Below, piece by piece: positions 1 through 5,310 of a stretch of DNA of 5,310 bases. Made by a program: the position numbers and the translations under genes. A model generated the notes under the pieces. That model searched no databases. It worked only from the letters and a program-made list of their open reading frames with translations, and had not been told where the DNA came from. Source of the DNA: Hyphomicrobiales bacterium (lineage in GTDB: Bacteria > Pseudomonadota > Alphaproteobacteria > Rhizobiales > Xanthobacteraceae). Every line of letters starts with the position of its first letter. The first letter of the stretch is position 1. The stretch covers positions 1 through 5,310 of the forward strand of contig JACQDO010000344.1 of assembly GCA_016201085.1 (NCBI GenBank), in the 5' to 3' direction.

Positions 1-90
1 ACTGTGCTCGGCCAGGACATCGAAGTTACGGTCAAGCCGGCCGCGCGACGCAAGGCGGGTGAGATGTCGGTGGTGGTGCAGGGGGCGTAG
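1..90 (+). CDS. 3' end of an XRE/HTH_37-type (HigA-like) antitoxin/regulator, partial
   Basis: Frame 1 is open from the window edge to a TAG at 88-90 and gives the last 29 residues of a protein that begins outside the window. The visible peptide contains LGQDIEVTVKP followed by a basic stretch (AARRKAG) and a short hydrophobic end. From memory, this matches the C-terminus of small XRE-family regulators of the HTH_37/HigA antitoxin type, which typically end in ALGQDVEIVVKP, then Arg/Lys-rich residues, then a short beta strand. Such proteins repress their own operon, and the toxin gene usually lies upstream, outside this window. The helix-turn-helix itself is not visible, so the assignment rests on the tail alone. 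The reading frame and stop are certain; the family is probable. A REP-like palindrome starts 8 bases after the stop. Confidence 0.6.
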   Translation, partial: TVLGQDIEVTVKPAARRKAGEMSVVVQGA

Positions 91-95
91 AATTA

Positions 96-127
96 TAGGG
101 CGGGTTAGCCAAAGGCGTAATTCGCCG
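96..127. repeat. REP-like palindrome, unit A
   Basis: GGCGGGTTA (99-107) can pair with TAATTCGCC (118-126) using two G-U wobbles. Inside it GCC (108-110) pairs with GGC (114-116) around an AAA loop, leaving one unpaired base (117). The unit begins 8 bases after the preceding stop codon and could protect the 3' end of that transcript or stop transcription. It has no T-run, so a classical intrinsic terminator is not supported. It aligns with the reverse complement of unit B, which suggests a paired extragenic repeat element. Confidence 0.6.
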
Positions 128-148
128 TGTTGGGATAAATAATGAATT

Positions 149-177
149 GGCGGATTACACTGCACTCATCCGCACTA
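149..177. repeat. REP-like palindrome, unit B (inverted relative to unit A)
   Basis: GCGGAT (150-155) pairs with ATCCGC (168-173) across a 12-base loop. The reverse complement of this unit aligns with unit A: both read TAG, one variable base, GCGG, then a variable middle, then GTAAT, one base, CGCC. The two units are about 20 bp apart and face each other, as in BIME-type pairs of repetitive extragenic palindromes. Similar GGCGGATTA...TAATCCGCC elements are, from memory, common between genes in proteobacterial genomes. It lies in the leader region of the nuclease gene, ending about 25 bases before its start codon. Confidence 0.55.
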
Positions 178-200
178 CGGGCTACTGATGGAAATTGATC

Positions 201-1073
201 ATGCCTAACATCCGCTCGATCGATATGATGATTATCGATGATGTGTTCGACATGGGTACCGGCTACGTCCTAAATTTCAGCGACCGGACTTTTGCGCAAT
301 TTTTTGCCGAAGAACTGAACATTGATATCGACGATCCCATCTATGCGAAAAACGGAACTTCCAAAGCCAAGAGGCTGCGCTGCTTTCTACAGACTGTCGA
401 TAAAGCAACGGTCGTGCGGACCCTAAATGCGCTGTGGGAGTACCGCGAAGTGGTGCGACAGAGATTTGAAAATGAAGACAAGGTGAAGAATGCACATGGC
501 CAGTTGTTGGCCGTTATCAATCGGCTCAGTTCCGGCGAAGCGAGGCCCTCGCAGGTTCAGGTTCCACCGACGCCCGCCTTCGATCGCCACGTGTATTCGC
601 TGACGCTTACCGAGCTGCAACGCCTCTCTGGCCTTGAAGCGCAAGCGAGAGGCTATGCCTTCGAGTCCTTTCTAAAGACGCTGTTCAATAAGTTCGGCCT
701 TGAGGCTCGTGATCCGTTTCGCCTTCGGGGCGAGCAGATCGATGGCAGTTTTCTGTTAGGGGCAGAGACTTATCTGCTCGAAGGCAAGTGGCAGAACGCG
801 CCGTCAGGGATTGACCATCTTCATACGTTTCATGGAAAGGTTGAGCAGAAAGCTGCTTGGACACGGGGCCTGCTCATTAGCTACAGCGGCTTCTCCGAGG
901 ACGGACTGCATGCGTTTGGTCGCGGCAAGCGAGTTATTTGTATGGATGGCTACGATCTTTCCGAAGCCCTTACACGGGAGTTGCCTGTGAACCAGGTTCT
1001 CGAACGCAAGGTGCGTCGCGCCGCCGAGACGGGGATTGCCTTCGTACGAGTTCGCGATCTATTTCCAACCTGA
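201..1073 (+). CDS. Two-domain protein with Mrr-like PD-(D/E)XK restriction endonuclease domain
   Basis: A 290-residue protein, probably a DNA-cleaving effector of the restriction/defence type. Residues about 1-115 form a soluble, mostly helical module with the conserved-looking stretches [15 protein letters not shown] (21-35) and [14 protein letters not shown] (51-64). Residues about 116-128 are a Pro-rich linker. Residues about 145-290 look like a restriction endonuclease-like fold: GYAFE (151-155), QIDG with D181, and LEGKW with E194 and K196, that is E155, D181 and the E-x-K pair of a PD-(D/E)XK active site. The tail [13 protein letters not shown] (266-278) is also strongly conserved in proteins I recall as annotated restriction endonucleases. 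The ATG at 201 is chosen because GGAA (190-193) lies 7 bases upstream; an in-frame TTG at 195 and ATGs at 225 and 228 are weaker. No signal peptide or membrane segment is seen, so it is cytosolic. No methylase is visible beside it, which fits a solitary (type IV-like) or Abi-like effector, but that role is inference. Its G+C is well below that of the genes to the right, consistent with transfer. Confidence 0.8.
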   Translation: MPNIRSIDMMIIDDVFDMGTGYVLNFSDRTFAQFFAEELNIDIDDPIYAKNGTSKAKRLRCFLQTVDKATVVRTLNALWEYREVVRQRFENEDKVKNAHGQLLAVINRLSSGEARPSQVQVPPTPAFDRHVYSLTLTELQRLSGLEAQARGYAFESFLKTLFNKFGLEARDPFRLRGEQIDGSFLLGAETYLLEGKWQNAPSGIDHLHTFHGKVEQKAAWTRGLLISYSGFSEDGLHAFGRGKRVICMDGYDLSEALTRELPVNQVLERKVRRAAETGIAFVRVRDLFPT

Positions 1074-1117
1074 ATTATTGGGCGACACCCGCCGCAGGCC
1101 AGATAACCACCATCCCT

Positions 1118-1146
1118 TTGACTCTCCATCCGGAATCCATTACTCG
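1118..1146 (+). promoter_or_regulatory. Candidate sigma70-type promoter for argS
   Basis: TTGACT (1118-1123) is a good -35 match, and 17 bases later TACTCG (1141-1146) is a poor -10 match. Alphaproteobacterial -10 boxes are often degenerate. If used, transcription would begin near 1153, only a few bases before the argS ATG at 1157. The 83-bp gap between the nuclease gene and argS has no convincing terminator. The call rests on one good box only. Confidence 0.25.
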
Positions 1147-1156
1147 CAACGCCACA

Positions 1157-3181
1157 ATGGCATCCGCGAGCAAGCCCAAGCGTAAGCGAAAAACCAAGCC
1201 CAGGCCCAAAGCCAAGGCGACGCGCAAGCGCAAAACCAAAGCTAAAGTCGCGGTCAAAACGAAGCGCAAGCGCAAAACCAATGCGGGGGCGAAGGCAGCG
1301 GTCAAGTCGCCGCACAGGCGCAAATCCAAGGCTGGGCCAAAAACCGCGGCCAAATCCGCGCGCAAGCGTAAAGTTCCTGCCAAGATCAAAGCAGCGGCCA
1401 AGCCCGCGCTACAAACCGCCCCCCAGCACCTGTTCACCGTCATGCTCGCTTGCGTGCGGGGGGCGTGCGCATCTGTGCTTGGCGCGCATGTGGACTTGGC
1501 GCGCGTGGTGGTCGAGCCGCCGCGCGATGCCAGCCACGGCGACATGGCCACCAATGCCGCCATGGTGCTGGCGAAAGACGCCGGCAAGAAGCCGCGCGAG
1601 CTGGCCGAGGCCATCGCGGCCGCGCTTCGCGCCGACGATCATGTCGCCAAGGTCGATGTCGCCGGGCCCGGCTTCATCAATCTGACGCTTAAAGCCCATG
1701 TCTGGGGCGAGGAGCTACGCGTCGTGCTGGAGGCGGGCGCCGAGTATGGCCGCAGCCCCATGGGTGCCGGCGAGAAGGTCAATGTCGAATACGTCTCGGC
1801 CAACCCGACCGGTCCGATGCATGTCGGGCACGGGCGCGGCGCGGTGTTCGGCGATGCGCTGGCCAATCTGCTGGCCTTCGCCGGCTATGACGTGACGCGC
1901 GAATATTACATCAACGATGCCGGCGCGCAGGTCGACGTGCTGGCGCGCTCGGCGCACCTGCGCTATCGCGAAGCGCTCGGTGAAAATATCGGCGCCATCC
2001 CGGAGGGGCTTTATCCCGGCGACTATCTGGTGCCGGTCGGCCGCGCGCTCGCCGCCGAGCATGGCCCCAAGCTCAAGACAATGCCGGAAGCCGAATGGCT
2101 GCCGCCGGTGCGCGCGAAAGCCATCGCCATGATGATGGACATGATCCGCGACGATCTCGCCGCGCTCAATGTCCGCCATGACGTGTTCTTTTCCGAGCGC
2201 TCGCTGATCGAAGGCGGCAAGGATCAGGTTGGCGAAACCATCGCGTGGTTGCGTGCCCAAGGCTACGTCTACGAAGGCCGCTTGCCGCCGCCCAAGGGCG
2301 GCAATCTCGAGGATTGGGAGGACCGCGAGCAGACTTTGTTCCGTTCGACCGGTTTCGGCGACGACGTCGACCGTCCGCTGCTCAAGTCGGACGGCAGCTA
2401 CACGTATTTCGCCTCCGACATCGCCTACCACAAGTCGAAATTCGACCGCGGCTACCGCAATCTGATTGACGTCTGGGGCGCCGACCATGGCGGCTACATC
2501 AAGCGCATGCAGGCGGCGGTCAAAGCCGTGAGCGGCGGCAAAGCCGTGCTCGACGTCAAGCTGGTGCAACTGGTGCGGCTGCTGCGAGCCGGCGAGCCGG
2601 TGAAGATGTCGAAGCGTTCGGGCGAGTTCGTCACGCTGCGCGAGGTGGTCGACGAGGTCGGCAAGGATGCCGTGCGCTTCGACATGCTCTACCGCAAGAA
2701 CGACGCGGTGCTCGATTTCGACCTGGCCAAGGTGATCGAGCACAGCCGCGAGAACCCGGTTTTCTACGTGCAGTACGGCCACGCCCGCGGCGAATCCATT
2801 TTCCGCACCGCGCGCGCCGAGATGCCGCAACTGCCGCTGGCGCCAGGCGAGCGGGTGGCCTGGCTCAAAAAGGCGCCGCTGGCGCGACTCTCCGACGAGG
2901 GCGAATTGGGGATTCTGCGCCGCATCGCCCTTTATCCGCGTCTCATCGAGGCCGCCGCCGGCGCCCATGAGCCGCACCGGGTTGCATTCTATCTATATGA
3001 ATTAGCTAGTGAATTCCACGCGCACTGGACCCGCGGAAAAGACTTGCCTCATTTACGCTTCATTATCCAGAATGATCCAGAAACGACTGCGGCGCGGCTC
3101 GCCTTGGTGCAGGGGGTTGTCACCATTCTGGCTTCGGGGCTGGCGCTACTTGGGGTCGATGCGCCCGACGAAATGCGATAA
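1157..3181 (+). CDS. argS: Arginyl-tRNA synthetase with histone-like basic N-terminal tail
   Basis: Class I synthetase that charges tRNA-Arg with arginine using ATP in the cytosol; the product is 674 residues. Residues 1-90 are an extra tail (26 Lys, 11 Arg, no Asp or Glu) made of five 14-16-residue repeats. The normal protein starts at about residue 91 (HLF...), leaving a core of about 584 residues, the usual size for alphaproteobacterial ArgS. In the core, the tRNA D-loop-binding N-terminal domain contains [20 protein letters not shown]. The HIGH signature is HVGH (222-225), preceded by ANPTGPM. The KMSKS loop is KMSKR (483-487). The anticodon-binding DALR domain runs from about 536 (FYVQYGHAR) to the end. 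ATG 1157 is chosen because there is no ATG, GTG or TTG in frame between it and ATG 1442, and ATG 1442 would delete conserved N-terminal residues (HLF). No clear Shine-Dalgarno precedes ATG 1157. A 110-bp AT-richer patch lies near the 3' end. The enzyme identity is certain; the tail is read directly, but its translation is unproven. Confidence 0.95.
   Translation: MASASKPKRKRKTKPRPKAKATRKRKTKAKVAVKTKRKRKTNAGAKAAVKSPHRRKSKAGPKTAAKSARKRKVPAKIKAAAKPALQTAPQHLFTVMLACVRGACASVLGAHVDLARVVVEPPRDASHGDMATNAAMVLAKDAGKKPRELAEAIAAALRADDHVAKVDVAGPGFINLTLKAHVWGEELRVVLEAGAEYGRSPMGAGEKVNVEYVSANPTGPMHVGHGRGAVFGDALANLLAFAGYDVTREYYINDAGAQVDVLARSAHLRYREALGENIGAIPEGLYPGDYLVPVGRALAAEHGPKLKTMPEAEWLPPVRAKAIAMMMDMIRDDLAALNVRHDVFFSERSLIEGGKDQVGETIAWLRAQGYVYEGRLPPPKGGNLEDWEDREQTLFRSTGFGDDVDRPLLKSDGSYTYFASDIAYHKSKFDRGYRNLIDVWGADHGGYIKRMQAAVKAVSGGKAVLDVKLVQLVRLLRAGEPVKMSKRSGEFVTLREVVDEVGKDAVRFDMLYRKNDAVLDFDLAKVIEHSRENPVFYVQYGHARGESIFRTARAEMPQLPLAPGERVAWLKKAPLARLSDEGELGILRRIALYPRLIEAAAGAHEPHRVAFYLYELASEFHAHWTRGKDLPHLRFIIQNDPETTAARLALVQGVVTILASGLALLGVDAPDEMR
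1181..1408 (+). repeat. Five degenerate tandem repeats coding the Lys/Arg-rich tail of ArgS
   Basis: Units start at 1181, 1223, 1265, 1313 and 1361, with spacings of 42, 42, 48 and 48 bp and a last unit of 48 bp. Each begins with a version of cgc-aag-cgc-aaa-acc. The peptides are [14 protein letters not shown] / [14 protein letters not shown] / [16 protein letters not shown] / [16 protein letters not shown] / [16 protein letters not shown]. The last three units end in AAVKSP, AAKSA or AAKPA, typical of histone H1-like and PhaF/AlgP-like C-terminal tails. All spacings are multiples of three, so unit gain or loss keeps the frame. The array is preceded by MASASKPK and followed by LQTAPQ, after which the normal synthetase begins. 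Confidence 0.85.
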
Positions 3182-3219
3182 TTCCGATCGGCCGGCACCG
3201 TTATCGGCCGAGATCGGAA
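3182..3219 (+). terminator. Strong hairpin directly after the argS stop (possible terminator or 3'-end stabiliser)
   Basis: TTCCGATC (3182-3189) pairs perfectly with GATCGGAA (3212-3219). Inside, GGCCG (3190-3194) pairs with CGGCC (3205-3209), with a 2-base bulge (3210-3211) and a 10-base loop. The stem begins at the base after the TAA stop, a typical place for a terminator or an RNA-stabilising stem. No T-run follows (the sequence continues CGGCGAGGGG), so complete intrinsic termination is doubtful; it may instead separate argS and SPOR-gene expression by processing or partial stop. The structure is plain in the sequence; the function is inferred. Confidence 0.5.
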
Positions 3220-3253
3220 CGGCGAGGGGCGCAGTCAACAAATCGGGAATCGA

Positions 3254-4792
3254 ATGGCGGACGATCATACCCAGCGACCACCGTTTCGTTCGAGCGACAG
3301 CATCACGCGCGTCGCGCCTGCCAAGCCAGCGGGATTGTCGTCCGGAGCAGCGCCGGCAACACCTGCGGGCAACGACCCGCTTGCCGAGTTGGCGCGGCTG
3401 ATTGGGCAGAACGATCCGTTTGCCGAATATGGCCGCGCCGCCGTTGCGCCGCCGGCCGCACCCGCCGGGCATCCCAATCCGCCGAATTTTTACGACGCGC
3501 CCGCCGCGCTGCAGCCTCCGCCGATGCCGCCGCTGCCGGAGGAGCCGCAGTTCAGCCCGCCGAGTTTCGCGCGCCAGCCCTTCGGCAGTCCGCCGCTCGA
3601 TGCCGGCCACGATCTCTATCCGGCTGAGGGCGAGGAACCGCATTACGCCGAACCGCAGGCCGGCGCCCGTGACGACGACCTTTATCACCCGCCCCATACT
3701 CAGCGCGGTCCGGAGGAAGGCGACTTCTATGAGGACGAACCGCGATCGAACAGGCGTAAGGGCGTCATGGTCATTGCCGGCATGTTCGCCTTGGCGGCGA
3801 TCGGCTCGGCCGGCGCCTTCGGTTATCGCGCGCTCGTTCACCCTGCCGGGCCGAGCGCGCCACCGCCCGTGATCAAGGCGGAATCGGCGCCGAGCAAGAT
3901 CGTGCCGGCGAGCAATAAAGACGCGCCGTCGAAGCTGATCACCGATCGGGTCGACAACCCCACCCAGAGTGAAAAGCTGGTGTCGCGCGAAGAGAAGCCG
4001 GTCGAGATCAAAGACAAATCGGCCGGCGCGGTATTTCCGCCGGCTCCCAACCAAACAAATTCCTCCACTCCCGCGCCCGGCAGCGGCATCGTCTCCCCCG
4101 ATGCCAAACGCGCTCGCACCACCGCCATCCATCCCCCTCAAGCCACCATCGCCGAATCGACGCCGAAGGTGGCGCAGACCGCCACGCCGATGCCGCCGCA
4201 ACGGGCTGCGACAACCGAGCCACCCCGGCAGACCGCTCCGGCGGCTCCGCGGCAGCAGCAACAAGCGCCGGCGCAGGTGGCCCATGCGCCAACGGCACTC
4301 GTTCCGGAAACCGTAGCGCCGCCTGCGCGGCAGCAACCGGTTGCGCGGGTCACGCCGGCGGCGGCACCGCACCAGGCGGCGGCGCCGAGCAATGCGCCTC
4401 TGTCGCTTAGTCCCGATGCTCCGGCTCCCGCGCGCGTGGCGCCGGCCAGGGCTGCAGCGCCTCCCATGCGCACCGCGGCGGCTGCGGCGCCGACGCAACT
4501 CGCGCCAGCCGCTTCCGCGGCGGCCGCCAGCAGCGGCAACGGTGGCGGCTATGCCGTGCAGGTCTCGTCCCACCCCAGCGAAGCCGAGGCGCAGGCCGCG
4601 TTCCGCGCTCTGCAAGGTAAGTATCCCGGCCAGCTTGGCGGCAAACAAGCGCTGATCCGCAAGGTCGATCTCGGGGCCAAGGGCATCTACTACCGCGCCT
4701 TGGTCGGCCCCTTTGCCACTGGCAGCGAGGCGAGCCAGTTGTGCAGCAGCCTCAAGGCGGCGGGCGGCCAGTGCATCGTCCAGCGCAATTAA
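3254..4792 (+). CDS. SPOR-domain inner-membrane protein with long Pro/Ala-rich linker
   Basis: A 512-residue bitopic membrane protein. Residues 1-168 are a cytoplasmic, disordered, Pro-rich and then acidic region with the motif DPLAELARLIGQNDPFAEYG (41-60). RSNRRKG (164-170) is the basic stop before one membrane helix (about 170-192), so the N-terminus is cytoplasmic. Residues about 193-430 are a periplasmic linker rich in Pro, Ala and Gln. Its first part (206-256) is less repetitive and includes KLVSREEKPVEI (241-252). The SPOR domain (PF05036) occupies about 433-510: YAVQVSSHPSEAEAQ at its start, YYRALVGPFATGSEA in the middle, and AAGGQCIV at the end. SPOR domains bind glycan strands stripped of stem peptides at division septa (known for FtsN, DamX, RlpA). 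Cys497 and Cys507 could form a disulfide in the periplasm. The start is supported by GGGA (3245-3248), 5 bases before the ATG. It follows argS by 72 bp and precedes nagZ by 44 bp. A role in division or septal wall remodelling is inferred; FtsN-like architecture is present, but I cannot call it FtsN. Confidence 0.9.
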   Translation: MADDHTQRPPFRSSDSITRVAPAKPAGLSSGAAPATPAGNDPLAELARLIGQNDPFAEYGRAAVAPPAAPAGHPNPPNFYDAPAALQPPPMPPLPEEPQFSPPSFARQPFGSPPLDAGHDLYPAEGEEPHYAEPQAGARDDDLYHPPHTQRGPEEGDFYEDEPRSNRRKGVMVIAGMFALAAIGSAGAFGYRALVHPAGPSAPPPVIKAESAPSKIVPASNKDAPSKLITDRVDNPTQSEKLVSREEKPVEIKDKSAGAVFPPAPNQTNSSTPAPGSGIVSPDAKRARTTAIHPPQATIAESTPKVAQTATPMPPQRAATTEPPRQTAPAAPRQQQQAPAQVAHAPTALVPETVAPPARQQPVARVTPAAAPHQAAAPSNAPLSLSPDAPAPARVAPARAAAPPMRTAAAAAPTQLAPAASAAAASSGNGGGYAVQVSSHPSEAEAQAAFRALQGKYPGQLGGKQALIRKVDLGAKGIYYRALVGPFATGSEASQLCSSLKAAGGQCIVQRN

Positions 4793-4801
4793 CAGCTTAA
4801 C

Positions 4802-4834
4802 TTGCCCTGACGGCAGACGCGGGCTAATCCGCGT
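4802..4834 (+). promoter_or_regulatory. Two adjacent small hairpins in the nagZ leader
   Basis: TGCC (4803-4806) pairs with GGCA (4812-4815), extendable by a T-G pair. Immediately next, ACGCGG (4817-4822) pairs perfectly with CCGCGT (4829-4834) around a GCTAAT loop. The second stem ends 2 bases before the nagZ ATG and covers the place where a ribosome binding site should be; no good Shine-Dalgarno is visible there. No T-run follows, so this is not a normal terminator. A role in limiting nagZ translation, or none at all, is possible. Confidence 0.3.
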
Positions 4835-4836
4835 TG

Positions 4837-5310
4837 ATGACGGCACGCGCATTCATTACCGGTTTGGCGGGACTACAGATTTCCGCCAATGAACGCGCGT
4901 TTCTCCGCGAGGCCCAGCCTTGGGGCCTGATCATCTTCAAGCGAAATATAAGCGAGCCTGCCCAAGTACGTGCATTGATTGGCTCTTTCCGCGATCTCCT
5001 CGGTTGGGAGGCGCCTGTTTTGGTGGACCAGGAGGGCGGCCGGGTGCAGCGGCTGGGGCCGCCGCATTGGCCGGTCTACCCGCCCGGGGCGCGCTATGGC
5101 GAGATTTATGACCGTGACGTCGCCGCCGGCGTCGCCGCCGCCGGACTGGCCGGGCGGCTGATTGCGGCCGACCTGCATGCGCTCGGCATCGACGTCGACT
5201 GCCTGCCGATTGCGGATGTTCCGGTCTCGGGCGGCGACCCGATTATTGGGGACCGCGCTTATGGCAATGAGCCCGGCAAGGTAGCCGTCATCGCCAAAGC
5301 CGTCGCCGAG
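4837..5310 (+). CDS. nagZ: Beta-N-acetylhexosaminidase NagZ (glycoside hydrolase family 3), 5' part
   Basis: The first 158 codons are present and the frame runs off the window edge; NagZ proteins are usually about 340 residues. The enzyme removes GlcNAc from GlcNAc-anhydroMurNAc peptides in the cytosol during peptidoglycan recycling, and the products can feed AmpR-type beta-lactamase signalling where that exists. Family marks seen: GLIIFKRN (30-37), VDQEGGRVQRL (63-73) with the sugar-binding Asp64, DCLPIADVPV (121-130), and IIGDRAYG (136-143) with substrate-contacting Arg140. The flexible-loop KH(F/I)PGHG motif and the nucleophile Asp lie beyond the window. ATG 4837 is preceded in frame by TTG (4834) and then a TAA at 4825, so the start is confined to this spot. 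No signal peptide, as expected for a cytosolic enzyme. It is probably cotranscribed with the SPOR gene; from memory scpA, scpB and tatA often follow in Hyphomicrobiales. Confidence 0.95.
   Translation, partial: MTARAFITGLAGLQISANERAFLREAQPWGLIIFKRNISEPAQVRALIGSFRDLLGWEAPVLVDQEGGRVQRLGPPHWPVYPPGARYGEIYDRDVAAGVAAAGLAGRLIAADLHALGIDVDCLPIADVPVSGGDPIIGDRAYGNEPGKVAVIAKAVAE

Noticed and set aside
195..200. TTG 195 as the start of the nuclease gene
   Set aside because: ATG 201 is two codons downstream, with better spacing from GGAA (190-193).
1081..1093. GGCG/CGCC mini-hairpin after the nuclease gene as a terminator
   Set aside because: Only 4 bp of stem and no T-run; not distinguishable from chance in GC-rich DNA.
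938..1156. Longer argS reading frame starting at TTG 938 (73 extra residues)
   Set aside because: This stretch overlaps the nuclease gene in another frame and its peptide has no family character; ATG 1157 is the first credible start outside that gene.
1715..2977. 420-codon open frame on the - strand opposite argS
   Set aside because: A shadow of codon bias in the highly conserved argS core; the peptide shows no coherent domain.
1442..3181. Internal ATG 1442 as the true argS start, removing the basic tail
   Set aside because: It would remove residues (HLF) that align with the usual ArgS N-terminus, has no Shine-Dalgarno, and leaves the long clean in-frame repeat tail unexplained. It is the main alternative but less likely.
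4170..4540. Apparent repeats in the Ala/Pro/Gln-rich linker of the SPOR protein
   Set aside because: I find no regular period at the DNA level; this is compositional low complexity usual for SPOR-protein linkers.
3146..4852. 568-codon open frame on the - strand opposite the SPOR gene
   Set aside because: Its product is low-complexity Arg/Gly/Ala-rich with no recognisable domain, as expected for the antisense of a GC-rich, Pro/Ala-coding gene; the + strand gene has a clear SPOR domain and membrane helix.

Overview
The window looks like the chromosome of an alphaproteobacterium, most likely of the order Hyphomicrobiales (Rhizobiales; Bradyrhizobium/Rhodopseudomonas-like or a relative). The evidence is the high G+C of the right three quarters (sampled lines about 67-73%) and the gene order argS - SPOR-domain protein - nagZ, which I recall as a conserved block in that order. 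The protein sequences also have an alphaproteobacterial style. All recognised genes lie on the + strand.

Layout. (1) Positions 1-90 hold the last 29 codons of a small regulator that resembles the C-terminus of HTH_37/HigA-type antitoxins. (2) Positions 91-200 are non-coding and carry two inverted, REP-like palindromes. (3) Positions 201-1073 encode a two-domain protein: a conserved N-terminal helical module and a C-terminal Mrr-like PD-(D/E)XK nuclease domain. Its G+C (about 40-52% in sampled lines) is clearly lower than that of the genes to the right, so regions 1-3 look like accessory, possibly defence or toxin-antitoxin, DNA next to housekeeping genes. (4) Positions 1157-3181 encode arginyl-tRNA synthetase with an unusual 90-residue N-terminal tail. 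The tail is rich in Lys, Arg and Ala, has no acidic residue, resembles histone H1, and is built from five degenerate tandem repeats of 42, 42, 48, 48 and 48 bp. (5) A strong hairpin follows the argS stop. (6) Positions 3254-4792 encode a single-pass inner-membrane SPOR protein with a long Pro/Ala-rich periplasmic linker. (7) A 44-bp gap with two small back-to-back hairpins leads to (8) nagZ (4837 to the window end, incomplete), the cytosolic beta-N-acetylglucosaminidase of peptidoglycan recycling.

How the genes fit together. The SPOR protein (binding of septal, denuded peptidoglycan) and NagZ (muropeptide recycling) both concern the cell wall, and argS is the translation gene conventionally upstream of them. 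The left part is unrelated to these and probably arrived or diversified independently. The most unusual items are the histone-like tail on ArgS and the modular nuclease beside an antitoxin-like gene end.
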